This document shows positions 1 to 18,351 of a stretch of DNA of 64,000 bases, piece by piece (the stretch's first letter is position 1; every line of letters begins with the position of its first letter). The notes beneath the pieces are model-generated. The model ran no database searches. It was not told where the DNA came from and saw only the letters and a program-made list of their open reading frames with translations. A program made the position numbers and the translations under genes. The stretch comes from Acanthochlamys bracteata (lineage: Eukaryota; Streptophyta; Magnoliopsida; Pandanales; Velloziaceae): NCBI GenBank assembly GCA_019914995.1, contig CM034135.1:312501-376500 (forward strand). The letters are read 5' to 3'.

Positions 1-33
1 ATTCATACAAAATGGTAATAATTCAGTTGTTAC

Positions 34-121
34 CTGTGCTGTAATACCCATAATAGTTGCCACTTACGGGATAGTATACTCCCTGGTCAAAGACATACTC
101 TGGTCCCACTTCATTGCCCAT
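34..121 (-). CDS. YTH-domain m6A-reader (ECT family), first coding exon only
   Basis: Only the first coding exon is inside the window. It starts at ATG 121-119 and reads MGNEVGPEYVFDQGVYYP and then SGNYYGYYST, ending in phase 1 at a GTAACA donor (33-32). The pattern PEYVxDQGxYYP followed by NYYGYY is the conserved N-terminal signature I know from plant ECT proteins, which bind N6-methyladenosine in mRNA through a C-terminal YTH domain. That domain lies beyond the left edge. Upstream on the minus strand are an acceptor-like CTTTAG just before the ATG and a GGTGAG donor near 783, so the 5' UTR is probably split by an intron of about 630 bp. The family call is firm; the exact paralogue cannot be told. 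Confidence 0.8.
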
Positions 122-1500
122 ATGATTGACACAGTGGAAACTAAAGTTCGTTTGGATATGAACCGATAACGAAATCCTATACAGTAGAGCACTAATCAGC
201 TAGATCTGCCAAATAATCCTGCTTGAACAAACAACATAGTTGAGTATACTTTTGAACGAAATAACTTTAAAAATTATGCATACACTAAATAAGTCTTGAT
301 TAACGCTCTTACGCCAAGTAATATCAGTCCAATCAAATTCATAACGTTTGAGTATTAGCATAATTCAAGTCAACAGTATAAAATAAAGAAAATTAATTAA
401 CATGTTTAACTAAGGATTATGGTTAGAGAATAAAAACAAATACCTCAATTATAAACCCTAAACACGAATCCACATGCTTCATAAATAAAAAGCCCTAAAA
501 CTTGTATAGAACGAAAACAAGTCTGAAGCCCTAGACTCGTTCAAATTAATTTTGAATCAATCGAAGGCAACAGCGTCAATCAATAATTCAAAGTTTTCCA
601 AAATAAAACGGCCTTTCAAGCCCAAGTTCACAGATCGAAACAAGCAATCCACAAATCTTCGAAATTCTCTCAATTACAAAAAATCTAAACGACAAATTCA
701 TCCAATCAAAGAAAAATAGAAATCAATTCATTAGCAAAATAGAGCTAATGATCAAAACAAAGAGGAAAAAAAGAAACTCACCCAAGAAAGATTAACAGAA
801 TTGGAGGACAGAAATCCTGAACTCAAGCGAGAGAGGAGAAGAAAGAAATTTCTCGAATGAACTGAATATCCAAAAAGAAAATTTGGAGCGCGGGTGAAAT
901 TCCAAAAACCCTAACCCTAAAAATCAAAAAGTAATATAAAAATTTCTCTTCTCTTTTCTCTCTTGCCAGAAAATAGAAGAACGAAGTGGGAAAGAGCGAG
1001 GACAAATGAACAGAGGAGGCAGATCGTTTCGATTTCTTCTTTTCTATAAATTGTTATTTTTTCCAACATTACCCCAATATTAAGATATAAATACATAAAT
1101 ACCACTCACCAACCGCTATAAGGAAATCGCTCAATGTTCTAGATTTGGGGTTTCCTGGAAATAAGCTGGTTGCTTAAGTAAAACTTCTTGCGAGCAAGGG
1201 TAAATTTGTCATACTGAAAAGTTGGCGAACTTTCATGCTTTTTATTTTTTGCGAGAGAAAGTTTGGGGACTTGTTCGAGTCCTCCACCACGAAAACATTT
1301 TGCAAACTCAGGCCTTTATAATCACATATAGCTCTTCACAGGTACCGTTCAGTATTAGGGGAAAAAAAAAACAATGCTAAGTTTAGCTGTTGCGCATAGC
1401 ACGTAATTCTGGAAAATCTAAAGATCGTCAACGTTTTTAATAATCGTCTAGAAAGATCGCGATGATTTCAGGTCTTGGCGAGCACTACGGTCAAAATTGG
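122..1500. other. 5' UTR, UTR intron and promoter of the YTH gene; helicase 3' flank
   Basis: No coding region is supported here. From 122 to about 850 lie the 5' leader and probable leader intron of the YTH gene. The sequence beyond (about 850-1250) should hold its promoter, including a telo-box-like double AACCCTA at 904-921, a motif common near transcription starts of plant housekeeping genes. From about 1300 to 1500 is the 3' flank of the helicase gene. The short ORFs in this stretch look like chance. Confidence 0.5.
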
Positions 1501-1748
1501 AGAAATAGAGGAATACAACAAATTACACAGTGGCATTAGCATACAATAAAAACGTTATAAGCTTCTACTAATAACAAATAATAAAAATATGTCGATGTTA
1601 ATAAACCGGATCGAAAAGCAACCGATTGTACAAGATGTCGATGCTGATCGGATCCAAGTCCCCCTGCTTTTTTCCTCCAACACCTATAAAATCTCATGAA
1701 GAGAAACCCCGTCACCGTCAAGCCTCAGCATTCCTAGGAACTAAAAAT

Positions 1749-8602
<6,854 letters not shown>

Positions 8603-9338
8603 GCCCAAAATCTATACAGAGAAGGATAAAAGCTACCTGGATATGTGGACATACCATTAACCAACTTTAGAGATGCAATATACTAGCAATAAGATGTCAT
8701 ATTCTGATGGAGTATTACGAACGTGAGGTTCATATAGAAGGCAGAGGATCAACGTACAGGCAAAATCACGCATATAATTAACAAATGATATTTTTAATAG
8801 AATAAGAATTAATTGAAACTTATGCAATAGCCCTTGAAAAGGTAACACCTTTCATAAAGAAGTGTTTTTTACGAAGCAAAAGAAAGTGTTTCTTAGAGTT
8901 ATGACTCCATTGTACAGGAACATAATATGCATACACGTAATTACAAAGATGTTTCTAATCTAAATACCTACACAACAACACCAAGCAATCTCAAAGTAAA
9001 ATGGTATTGCAATTAAACATGCAACACTCTTGACAATACATGGTTCATAATCGAAATTGAAAACTCCAATTCGCCTAGGTCAACTACTCCCAATTGCCAA
9101 ATACAACTCAATTCACTCAATCACCTCCATAAACCCTAACAATCCTCCATCAACACAGACAAACCCATTCATTCAAAAAGAAACTAGCGATCTTTCAAAT
9201 TCTTAAAAACAATAAAGACTCGCTGTTTCTAACAAAATCAAAAACCCTAAAAAAATTAAACAATGAAAGAAAGAATAGAGAACGATTCAATAACTCGCCG
9301 AATAAGAATGTTATGAAAGGGAAAACGTGTAGGTTACC

Positions 9339-10413
9339 TCGTCGGGGAAGTCGCGAGCGATCCTGACTCGGCCTCCGGCGGGCGGAGTCTGATAAAACAA
9401 CAACACACAGCCCTAAGCCTTCTTCATGCTGTTCTCTTTGTTCCGTCTTCCCTATGCACGGAGCACGTGACGTTCACGTGAGTTCACCTCAAAACATCCG
9501 AGACCCGGCCCAGTACATAATAAAAAACACCGCCCACTTAACAACGCCTGCCGTTTGCAGCGTGTAATCAGCACACGACTATGACTAGCCCAGTCCAGTA
9601 AAGGTTGCACGTGCTTATACGTGGCTATAAAGAGACTAACCTATATAACTGAGCTTAGGGAATCTGCGGCTTTGGTCATCCAAAATTTATCACATGTTTT
9701 ATTGGTTCAGATGAACGGCTAAGATATAGCCACGTCACTGACTACTATCTCTGCAGCCATCTTCTTCTCAACTGATTCTAATTTGATTTCTCCATACCGT
9801 CTCTCTGTGCACGCCGATGAGCCAAAGCCGCAGCCGCCGGCGCCAGTGGGCAGACCGCAATTTCGTTGGACAACTCATGATTGATTTCTAAAAGGAATCC
9901 TTAATTGCATTATTGACAATTTATTGAAACCTTCAAACTCTTCCAAAGCATGATGAACATCCATGAATGCGTGAAACTCGACTTTGCAACGAAAGTCGGT
10001 GAAGTAGTTTCAGTAGAAAAAAGCGATAACGAAAGAAAGCAAAATTGCCGTCGACGGTGGTCTCGGGTGTCTGGGCTGAGTAGAAGATGTATAAGCAGGG
10101 ATGGATACGAGAGAGCGATAGGTGACGTGGATTTACCTAGACCGTTCACGTGTCAATCCTTTAGAGTCCGAACTTGGGCTATATTGTTCGGGCCCGTTTG
10201 AATATTGCACGTGACTATTTTCTTTTGCAGGTTTTGTTTTTGTTCTGTTCCAGCGACGGCGCGATACCGCTGGAGGCTTCTGCTGACGTCTGTTTTTTCT
10301 CTTTTTGAAATAATAATTTCAAGAGAAAAAAGAATAAGAGAAACAAAAAGGAAAGAACGCGATTTCTCAGTGAAGAGCAGTGAAGTTCAAGAAGTGCAGC
10401 GGCGGCGACGGCG
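9339..10413. other. Divergent promoter region between helicase and carrier
   Basis: The first leader exon of the helicase ends at 9338 (minus strand), so this stretch holds that leader, both promoters and the 5' leader of the carrier. No ORF here is convincing. ACGT-core elements are dense: CACGTG occurs at 9464, 9475, 9608, 10147 and 10208, along with ACGTGGC near 9619 and several GACGT sites. Confidence 0.6.
9464..9480. promoter_or_regulatory. Paired G-boxes (CACGTG x2)
   Basis: Two perfect CACGTG palindromes start at 9464 and 9475, 11 bp apart (about one helical turn), immediately upstream of the helicase leader. This is the classical bZIP/bHLH binding core. Regulation by a specific factor is inference. 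Confidence 0.5.
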
Positions 10414-12585
10414 ATGACAGTTGAAACAACGGTTGCTGTAGAACCCGAAGCCTCTGCAGAGCTCGCTCTAGCAGAAACAGACATCCCATGGGACAAGTTC
10501 GGTGAAAAACGTTTCGCTCTTTTTCAGTCTTGAATCAAAAAGATTCACTTTTGTGAAAAAAAAGTTTCGATCTTTTCTTTTTTTTGTTTCTTGGTTCAGG
10601 TTGGATAAACCAAGATTTCATTTCATTGGTGCCATCCTGCTTACGGTGCAATGCGGAGTTCTTCACCCGACTGCGGTGGTGAAAACACGAATGCAGGTTG
10701 CGGAATCAGGTCTTGCAAATGCGCCCGGTTTTAAAGTTTTCAAATCGATTCTGAGGAGTGAAGGTGTTCCTGGAATTTTTAGAGGGTTCGGGACTTCGGC
10801 GATCGGGTCGTTGCCCGGAAGAGTTTTGGTTCTGAGTGCTTTGGAAATGTCGAAGGATTTGGTGATTAAGTCGACGGAAGGTTTGAACATGTCTGAGGGT
10901 TCCAGAGTTGCTTTGGCTAATGGAGTTGCTGGGTTGGTTTCTAATGTTGTTTCCAGCTTGTATTATGTTCCATTGGATGTGGTAAGCTTTTCTTGCAAGT
11001 TTAGTTTGTGTTTGATTCTAGTATGTCACGCTGTTTTGCGAATTTTACATCATTATGTGCAGATGGTTTATGTTGCTATAATCTTTTATGTGATCTTGAT
11101 ACTTTTGGTAATGTTTTATTTCCTCTTGAAAAGAAAGTTGATGTGGTGAATGTTGTCAATCTTGAAATACTATTGCATTTTTGTATAATTCTCGTGGATC
11201 ATGGGATTGTTTTGCTGTTTATGATTGGTAATTGAGTTACTTTTATAAATTGTTGGATGTTGCTAATGTGAGATTGCCTTGAACTCCATTGGATTCACTT
11301 TTAAACTCATTATCAAGCCACTTTGCTGTTTATGTTGGAGTTAATTCTGTATGTAATAAATTTTTTTTCCATCAATATATCTGTTGCATTGACAGATAAG
11401 TTGAATTGGCTTGGAGTCGTTTAGTTGAATTCTGTTGGTTTCATGGCTTTGTACGCTTAATTGTATAGCAGCGTTTTTACTTATCTGTCAAAATTTGTCT
11501 CTAGATCTGCCAAAGGCTTATGGTGCAAGGGCTCCCTGGCATGCCAAATTATCGTGGCCCCTTTGATGTAACACGCAAAATATTAAGGTCTGAAGGGATC
11601 CGTGGCTTGTACAGAGGTTTTGGTTTAACTCTTTTCAGCCAGTCACCTGCATCTGCACTCTGGTGGGGTGCCTATGGTGCAGCACAGCATGCTATCTGGA
11701 GGTATGACAAAGTAGCTAATTAGGCTTGTACGTCTATCATGTGTTGCTAGTTTTACCTAGATAATCTATGATATTGTTGGCTTTTTAATACAGGACACTT
11801 GGTTATGGAAGTGAGGTAGAAAGGAAGCCTTCTCAGATGAAGCTAGTTACTGTACAGGCAACTGCTGGAACAATTGCTGGTGCTTGTTCTTCAATTCTAA
11901 CTACTCCAATAGATACTATAAGAACGAGATTGCAGGTTAGACTCATGAAATTTCTGAATCTGGGCCCATTGGCTCATCCATATGCTTATGCATGTTCTCT
12001 TGTACCTATTCTACTCTTGTGTAACCTCTGCTCTGTGCTATATCTTCTTTCAAATCTCTTAGGTTATCGATGATTATGGGTCTGGCAGGCCATCCATCAT
12101 GAAAACAACGAAAGCACTTCTTCAAGAGGAGGGTTGGAGAGGCTTCTATAGAGGGTTTGGACCTAGATTTCTTAATATGTCACTGTATGGTACTACGATG
12201 ATAGTGACATATGAATTCATCAGTAAGCTTTTTTCCCCTTCTATTTCTGTCATCTGTCACAGCTAGAAAGGAATAGTTTTTTCTTTCTCATTCCATTAAG
12301 TATTAGATACTAGTCAATCAACTCATATCTCTTCTAATTCTGCCCTACCACTTTCTAGCAGCAGCGGTTGAGTAGAACTTAAAAGAGTTTAGTCTTATAT
12401 TCCTTTATTATTTGCTGATCATCTTGACTAGCTTGTGCCTTTATCTTCCAGTTTTAAGATCGTCTTTGGATATCTTACTTACAATTCCCATCCTTTTGAG
12501 GGAAACGCTGATTTCAGTTATTAATGTTCTCCTTTACATTTTTTTTTTCCTTTATGTAGAGAGACTGTCCGTGAAGCACAAATGA
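10414..12585 (+). CDS. Mitochondrial carrier, SLC25A44-like
   Basis: Six exons: 10414-10496, 10600-10981, 11505-11701, 11794-11935, 12063-12222 and 12560-12585, joining to 329 residues. The three carrier repeats are visible. Repeat 1 has HPTAVVKTRMQV, with Ala where the usual acidic residue of Px[DE]xx[KR] would be; repeat 2 has PLDVICQRLMVQG; repeat 3 has TPIDTIRTRLQ. Each is followed by a G-x-RGF-type segment (GIFRGF, GLYRGF, GFYRGF). The PLDVICQR and missing-acid features match the plant SLC25A44-like subgroup of inner-membrane carriers. Human SLC25A44 carries branched-chain amino acids; the plant substrate is not shown by sequence. The ATG at 10414 is in frame with WDKLDKPRF only if exon 1 ends at GACAA with a weak GTTCGG donor, so the first splice site is the least certain part. 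Confidence 0.88.
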
Positions 12586-13527
12586 ATGGCTTCAAGTCAG
12601 AGCTTAATGCAACTTTGCTGACGCATTGTAGATAACTAACATAGATTTAACTTCCACGATGATGGCTGCTTTAACAAATCCGACCTTAGTCTTGCCGAAA
12701 TATGAGACTGACGGATTTGATCTGGTGGCCTCACGATGTCTGATATCTCAAAGCAAAGCGCTTTCCAGAAGAATATAGATACCTCTTAGAAGGAATTCAC
12801 ATACTTGTCATTTAACTCATACTTGCTCTTAATTTTGAAGAACTGAGTCGAAGCACCATTTTACTGCCAAGCAATGTTATGCGATTATGTACCATGTTAC
12901 CTTAAAGGCACATATTGGCACCAGTGCGTATCATATCATGTTGTAGAATTAATATACCTTCAGTTACAAAGTCGCCTTGTCTTTCTTATACAGCAGAATA
13001 CTTTGTTTCACTTCGTCTTGGCCTGTCTTTAATTTTCTTGACATCATTCAAGAAAAATTACTTCTCTGTTCATGTTTCAGATTTCATACTGAGAGAAATT
13101 GCAAAGGATGAATCCTTCCTGCTGAGCTAGCGTTGCACGCAATCCTCAAAAAAGATTGAACATGATGTCTTCGTGTTATTCAAGGTAGCAACAAGGTGTC
13201 TTCAAATGATATTGATAGTTTTTTTAACTATGAAATCCACATAGACAACAGGATAACATTTTAATACATGAGGAAATCCGAAGAGAACACAAGTTCATAC
13301 ATGACACAGTCGCACCGACAAACTAAAACTAAGAAGATTGAATTGTTGTTAGAAGGCCTACCTTACGTTATAAGGAAGAAATGTACACAAGACACGGTCA
13401 CCACTAAATTAAAATGGGCAATGAAAACCTAAAAGGATTAACGTTGTACATCGAGCATGATCTCTTTAGGAGACAAAAGCATCTTCAAACTACAGCTGCA
13501 GTTGCCTCTAATGCAGGTTCTTGTTGT
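12586..13527. other. Convergent 3' region between carrier and Asn synthetase
   Basis: This holds the 3' UTR of the carrier on the left and of asparagine synthetase on the right. No coding potential is convincing; the 71-codon frame at 12915-13130 shows no family resemblance. I see no repeat or RNA gene. Confidence 0.5.
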
Positions 13528-16500
13528 TTACGTAAGGAATCCGTTCACAGAACTTGCATCACTGGAATCTTGTTTCCTCTCCTGAATACCCTTGTAGGCT
13601 GCAGCATGGACACCAACTGCTGCTCGGCCGGAGGGATCAACATTTCTGGACCAGGCTGCATCCCACTCTACCGCTTTGGGGGTACTACATGCTACACTAG
13701 GACCCCCTGGTACTGTTAACCTTGCAGCATTCTGTCGAGAAAATTACCAACATTGTGTAAGAAAGAACGTTGCTCACGAGATTTAAAGACCGTTATTGAA
13801 AGGGATTGCAGTATACCTTAGGGAAGAATCTTTCAAATATTGTTCTGTAATAGTACCCCTCTTTTGTTGTTGGGGTGTTGTCAGGATAAATGAAGCTAGC
13901 ATTTGCAAGCATAGCATCTGAAACCTGGACAAACACAAATATTGCCATCATAAAAGCAGTGAGCGAAGTTTCTGCACCTTTCCTAAAGACAAGCTCAAAC
14001 AACAGCTAATTCAACTCATGTTGAGCAATTGCTAGGAGAAATGGAAATCTGTAATTTACATGTTGATCTGCATGATCTTTCAAGCCATCAATCCAGTTAT
14101 ATCCAACTCCATCGCTAAATTGTTCCTTCTGTCTATATAAGATATGCTGAAAGCGCAACCAGATAGAAAAAGTAAGATGGTTCATCTAAATGCATAAAGC
14201 AAGAAAGGAACCGCTGGTGCTAGTTCGTTGTTCAACATTAAAAAGCAAAAAGAACCTTAGGAAGATAAGGATTTTCTTCATCATCAAATGCGTTGCGCAG
14301 GATCCATTTCTCTATCCGGCCAGGTTTTATCTGGAAACATTTTGAAGATTTGAATCAATTTCCTAAATAAAAGCGGATCCAATCACGACATTAGAACATA
14401 CAAAAATATCTAAACTAAATCTGTGGAAGTAAATGCTTTACCATTTTCCACTCAGGATCAATGTCCATGGCAATGTCGATGAAGCTTTTGTCAAGGAAGG
14501 GAACACGAGCCTCTAGACCCCATGCTGAAGTTGACTTGTTCGCTCTCAAGCAATCATACAAATGGAGAGATTTGATCTAATAATTCGAAATGCAATGAAA
14601 TGCAATATCAGTTTCGAAAGACAGAAACGAATACACTTGCCATGAACGTCAACAATCAATCAAAAAGAGATATTAAGCATAAAATTCACTTGCAAGGCAC
14701 TTGAGGGTAACTCAACATAAGAAGTCAGCTATGCAAGATTTCTTAAGCTATAAAGTAAAACATAAGCACATTTAGGAAATAAGATAATTTAAAGCACGAA
14801 TAAAGAATTTCTCATGGAAACATATAAAGTCCAATGTTTATGAAAAGTTGATAAAACAAAGAAGAAATTGGTTTCTACATACTTTTCGACATGTTTCCTG
14901 ATGAAATTCCTCCTTGTTAGGTGCTTTATGAAAATACAGATAGCCACCAAAAATTTCATCTGAACCTTCACCAGAAAGGACCATCTTCACACCTAGTGAC
15001 TTAATCTTACGGGACATCAAAAACATTGGGGTGCTTGCTCTCACTGTTGTAACATCATATGTCTCAATGTGATGAATGACCTCTTCTAGTGCATCGATTC
15101 CTTCCTGAATCCACAAATTTAAGGTGAGATAAAAAGATAACAACAGTTACAATGGCAGAAAAACCATTATAAAGGCTATGTATACAAATGTGACTAGATC
15201 AGTGAGTAAAATTCATGATATACGCGAAGAAGCACCTGCACAGTGAAGTGAAATTCATGATGTACTGTGCGAAGGTAATTTGCAACTTCCCTTGCAGCCT
15301 TTAGATCAGGAGAGCCCTGGACGAAAGAAAACGAAACATTAACAAAAAGAAAATAGAATCCCAAGAAAGCCCAAAGAGTGCAAACTTAATGTTACAATAA
15401 CAAATGTATATGTAGAGCACAAACACACACCAAAGTGAGAGATTTCAGAGACAATGAATGCAGAAGGCTACCTTCAAACCAATGCAGAATGTATGCAACT
15501 GCGGTCCCCACTGTCTGGACACTTTTGCCTCAGATAAATGTCGTGAAGCAACAGCAGCAACTAGTGAGGAGTCCAAACCACCAGACAAGAGCACTCCAAA
15601 TGGTACATCAGTCATAAGCCTTTTAATCACAGCCTGTGCAGTAGGAAAAACAGAGCAAACATCAACAAAAGATGATCAAGCAAAATGAATAGACTGAACG
15701 TAGCTTGCATATGGAACTGCTACAAGTTATCAGAAAGGAATCTGAAAAACTAAAACACAATACCTTCTCAAAGGCTTCCCTCAAAACTAATGGGTCATAA
15801 GGAGTCGATGGAATTTGTTCAGAATACCACGGCGGGTTGTACCACCTTCGAAGTCCACCTGCAGACATTAAACTCAGAATCAGGATAGCCCCACAAATGT
15901 GCCATACTGCTTTACCATTAAAAGAGCTTTTATTGCACAATTCACTACTCGAGGAACCCACCTTTTTTACTGGAGTAAACGTGACCAGGTAAGAAGGACA
16001 TGAAACGTTCGCAATCATCACTCAAGGCTTTCATCTCAGAAGCAAACCAAGTGGATCCTTGGGAAACAACGCAATTTCAAAACTGTAATCAATCGCGTAA
16101 TGCATAATTCCAAGAAAACTATTCCAAATTGGAATAAAGTAAGCAATATTCTTGTTTGTCGGCAAGTATTAGTCCAGAAAAACAAGTCTAGGGTCCTAAT
16201 GAAGAACATTCTTACCATCAAGACCCCAGCCAATGTACAGAGGGGTAATGCCAATAGCATCACGAGCAGAAATGAAGCTTTTATCGCGTGTGTCTAGAAG
16301 GACAAAGGAGAACATCCCATCCAGCATGTGAACAAAATCCTCTCCATATTCCTCATACTATCACACAATAAGAGTATAAATTTTAGTCATGACTCTCACA
16401 AGCTTCAAATGCCATTAACTTAGCCATCTTATTAAAAGCTTCTGAATTCTGATGCCTAAAGCAGCATACACCAGAAAATGGTATGAAAAAGTAAGTAAAA

Positions 16501-17325
16501 CACAACACTTACAAGATGAGCTATCACTTCACAGTCACTTCCAGTTTGGAATGTATGAGACTTGAGCTTTTGTCTCAGTTCCTCATGGTTGTAGATTTCC
16601 CCATTTACCTAATGAGAAGCATCCAGATAAAGATCAACAGGAAAAAAACTTCAAGGATGTTACATGAGACTCGCATTTATAAAAGTTCAGGATTGAAAAG
16701 TGCAAAGGAGGTTGTAAAGATCAAACTAAAGGCATTCTAGTTATTGAAACTTCACACATTTAATCAAAACATGAGAAATTGCAACATACTGTGACAACAA
16801 TACTCTTGTCCTCATTGTACAGTGGTTGGTCACCGGATGTAGGATCTACTATAGCCAACCTCTGATGAGCAAGATAACAATCTTGATAACAATGTAGACC
16901 ACTCCAATCAGGCCCTCTGTGTCTCAACCTATCTCCATATAAACAAGAGCAAAAATCAGTTTTTCTCATCAGCATACAATTTTCATCACAAGAACTCAAC
17001 TTTATCGCATTTTCTAAACAGACAATCCTATCGTTCTGAAAGTGCATAAATGGAGAAGGCGGGATGCTAATTTTCAAAGAAGGAAGCAAAATTCTAAGAG
17101 CAATCTCAACTTTTTAAAAGACGCTCAATATTGCCAGATTAGAAACCTCAGAATGCTATAAGCAAGTAATGAATCGCCAATATTCAAACCTCATAAACAT
17201 CTCTTGGTTCTAGATCAGGCATGCATTGTCTATTAAAAAGAAAACCTGCGAGAGAGCTCGATGATTCGTGAGCGCTTGGCTAGCGAAGTATCTGCGCAGC
17301 CGAGAACGGCCAGGATCCCGCACAT
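13528..17325 (-). CDS. Asparagine synthetase (glutamine-hydrolysing)
   Basis: Fourteen exons: 17325-17246, 16928-16790, 16608-16513, 16357-16216, 16057-15962, 15858-15764, 15633-15472, 15316-15236, 15104-14883, 14576-14442, 14330-14256, 14146-14060, 13924-13817 and 13731-13528. They join to 573 residues, close to the plant family (about 580-590). The enzyme makes asparagine from aspartate, glutamine and ATP in the cytosol. The mature N-terminus MCGIL gives the catalytic Cys2 of the glutaminase domain; [17 protein letters not shown] and GSDCEVI follow. The synthetase domain has the PP-loop SGGLDSS (233-239), [12 protein letters not shown] and EARVPFLD. The start is fixed by the need for Cys2. 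Two G-boxes lie about 360-400 bp upstream. In Arabidopsis ASN1 is controlled by sugar- and dark-responsive bZIPs that bind ACGT cores; similar control here is inference. Confidence 0.97.
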
Positions 17326-18351
17326 GGCCGCGATCAGATCAAGGGTTCAGATAACACCAGAGGAAAAGAATCAACGGCGACGACGAAGTTGGTCGCTGAG
17401 GCACTCGCCTGGGAAGAACGAGACAAAGTAGAAATGCGCACTTAGCTCAATGATGTTTCACCATCGGGCTTAACTAGAAAAGAAGTTTGAGAAAATTTGC
17501 AAAGTCGGCCTATACAGCAGAATTAAAACTTCAAAAAAGAAAAAGAAGGGCAAAGAAAGTTTTAAATATGTTTAGTGATTGCGAGATTCAGTGGAATCTT
17601 GTGCGAGATTCAATGGAATCTTGGACGAAACAGCTGTGATGTCAAGGGAATCTTGACGTCGCGAACGCTTTGATTTTGGTCGTTGCCACGTGTTACCACT
17701 CTGGATCCGGGCTGGCACGTGAGACACGGTCTAATAAATTGCCTTTTGTATTTGGGATTCCACTAACTATCTGATTTCAGCGGGATTCAAGACTGTGATG
17801 GTTCTGCTACTTTCAGTTAAAAATAAAAAATAAAAAAATAATAAAATTGCAGCTGGAAACATATCTGGAAACATTATTCATGCAGCTGAGCAAGTAAAAC
17901 TCCAGGAATATTACAGTTTAAACAAAAGGAATTAAATTTAATGGATATAAAAAATCCTCCAGCACATAATCTGCTATTTTGTACTAATAAAACTTTAAAA
18001 TTCCTTTATAAATAGCATAGTGTGCCTCAAAACCCCAACTTGCATCAAACAAAACCCAGTAGCAACAATGAAAACATCAAGTCATAGTGCAGGTAGCTGA
18101 GGAAAGTGTCTATGTGACTGATGCAGTGTTTGTTTATACAAGCAATTAAAATAAGAAACTACCTATTAGCATCTCAAATTCTCAATAAGTAAATTTGCCT
18201 ATACATTAAAAGAATTTTGATATAACAAGGTCCGCTGCCATAAAATTATCCTATGCCCACATGAACCTGATTTCGTTCCGCAGATCAAGGCAGGTAATGG
18301 ATCTTATTGTGATTGAAGAAGTTCCAGAATTCACTTCCATTATGGATAGTT
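17326..18351. other. Asn synthetase promoter and SPX-gene 3' flank
   Basis: No gene is seen. The left part is the leader and promoter of asparagine synthetase, with a near-direct repeat of a GAGATTCA(G/A)TGGAATCTT motif around 17581-17625. The right part from about 17800 is AT-rich and then the 3' flank of the SPX gene. Confidence 0.5.
17687..17721. promoter_or_regulatory. Two G-boxes upstream of Asn synthetase
   Basis: Perfect CACGTG cores lie at 17687-17692 and 17716-17721, 29 bp apart, with a TGACGT core at 17654. Known knowledge: Arabidopsis ASN1 responds to S1/C-group bZIP factors through ACGT elements. That these sites work is inferred from position only. Confidence 0.45.

Noticed and set aside
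1265..1300. TTCGAGTCC resembling a tRNA T-arm
   Set aside because: No matching acceptor stem, D-arm or anticodon arm could be folded around it.
9817..10201. Short frames in the helicase/carrier promoter, including a minus-strand FHAFMDVHHALEEFEGF stretch
   Set aside because: No start, splice or family support; a stop lies just upstream of the minus-strand stretch.
12915..13130. 71-codon plus-strand frame after the carrier stop
   Set aside because: Lies in the expected 3' UTR and resembles no protein.
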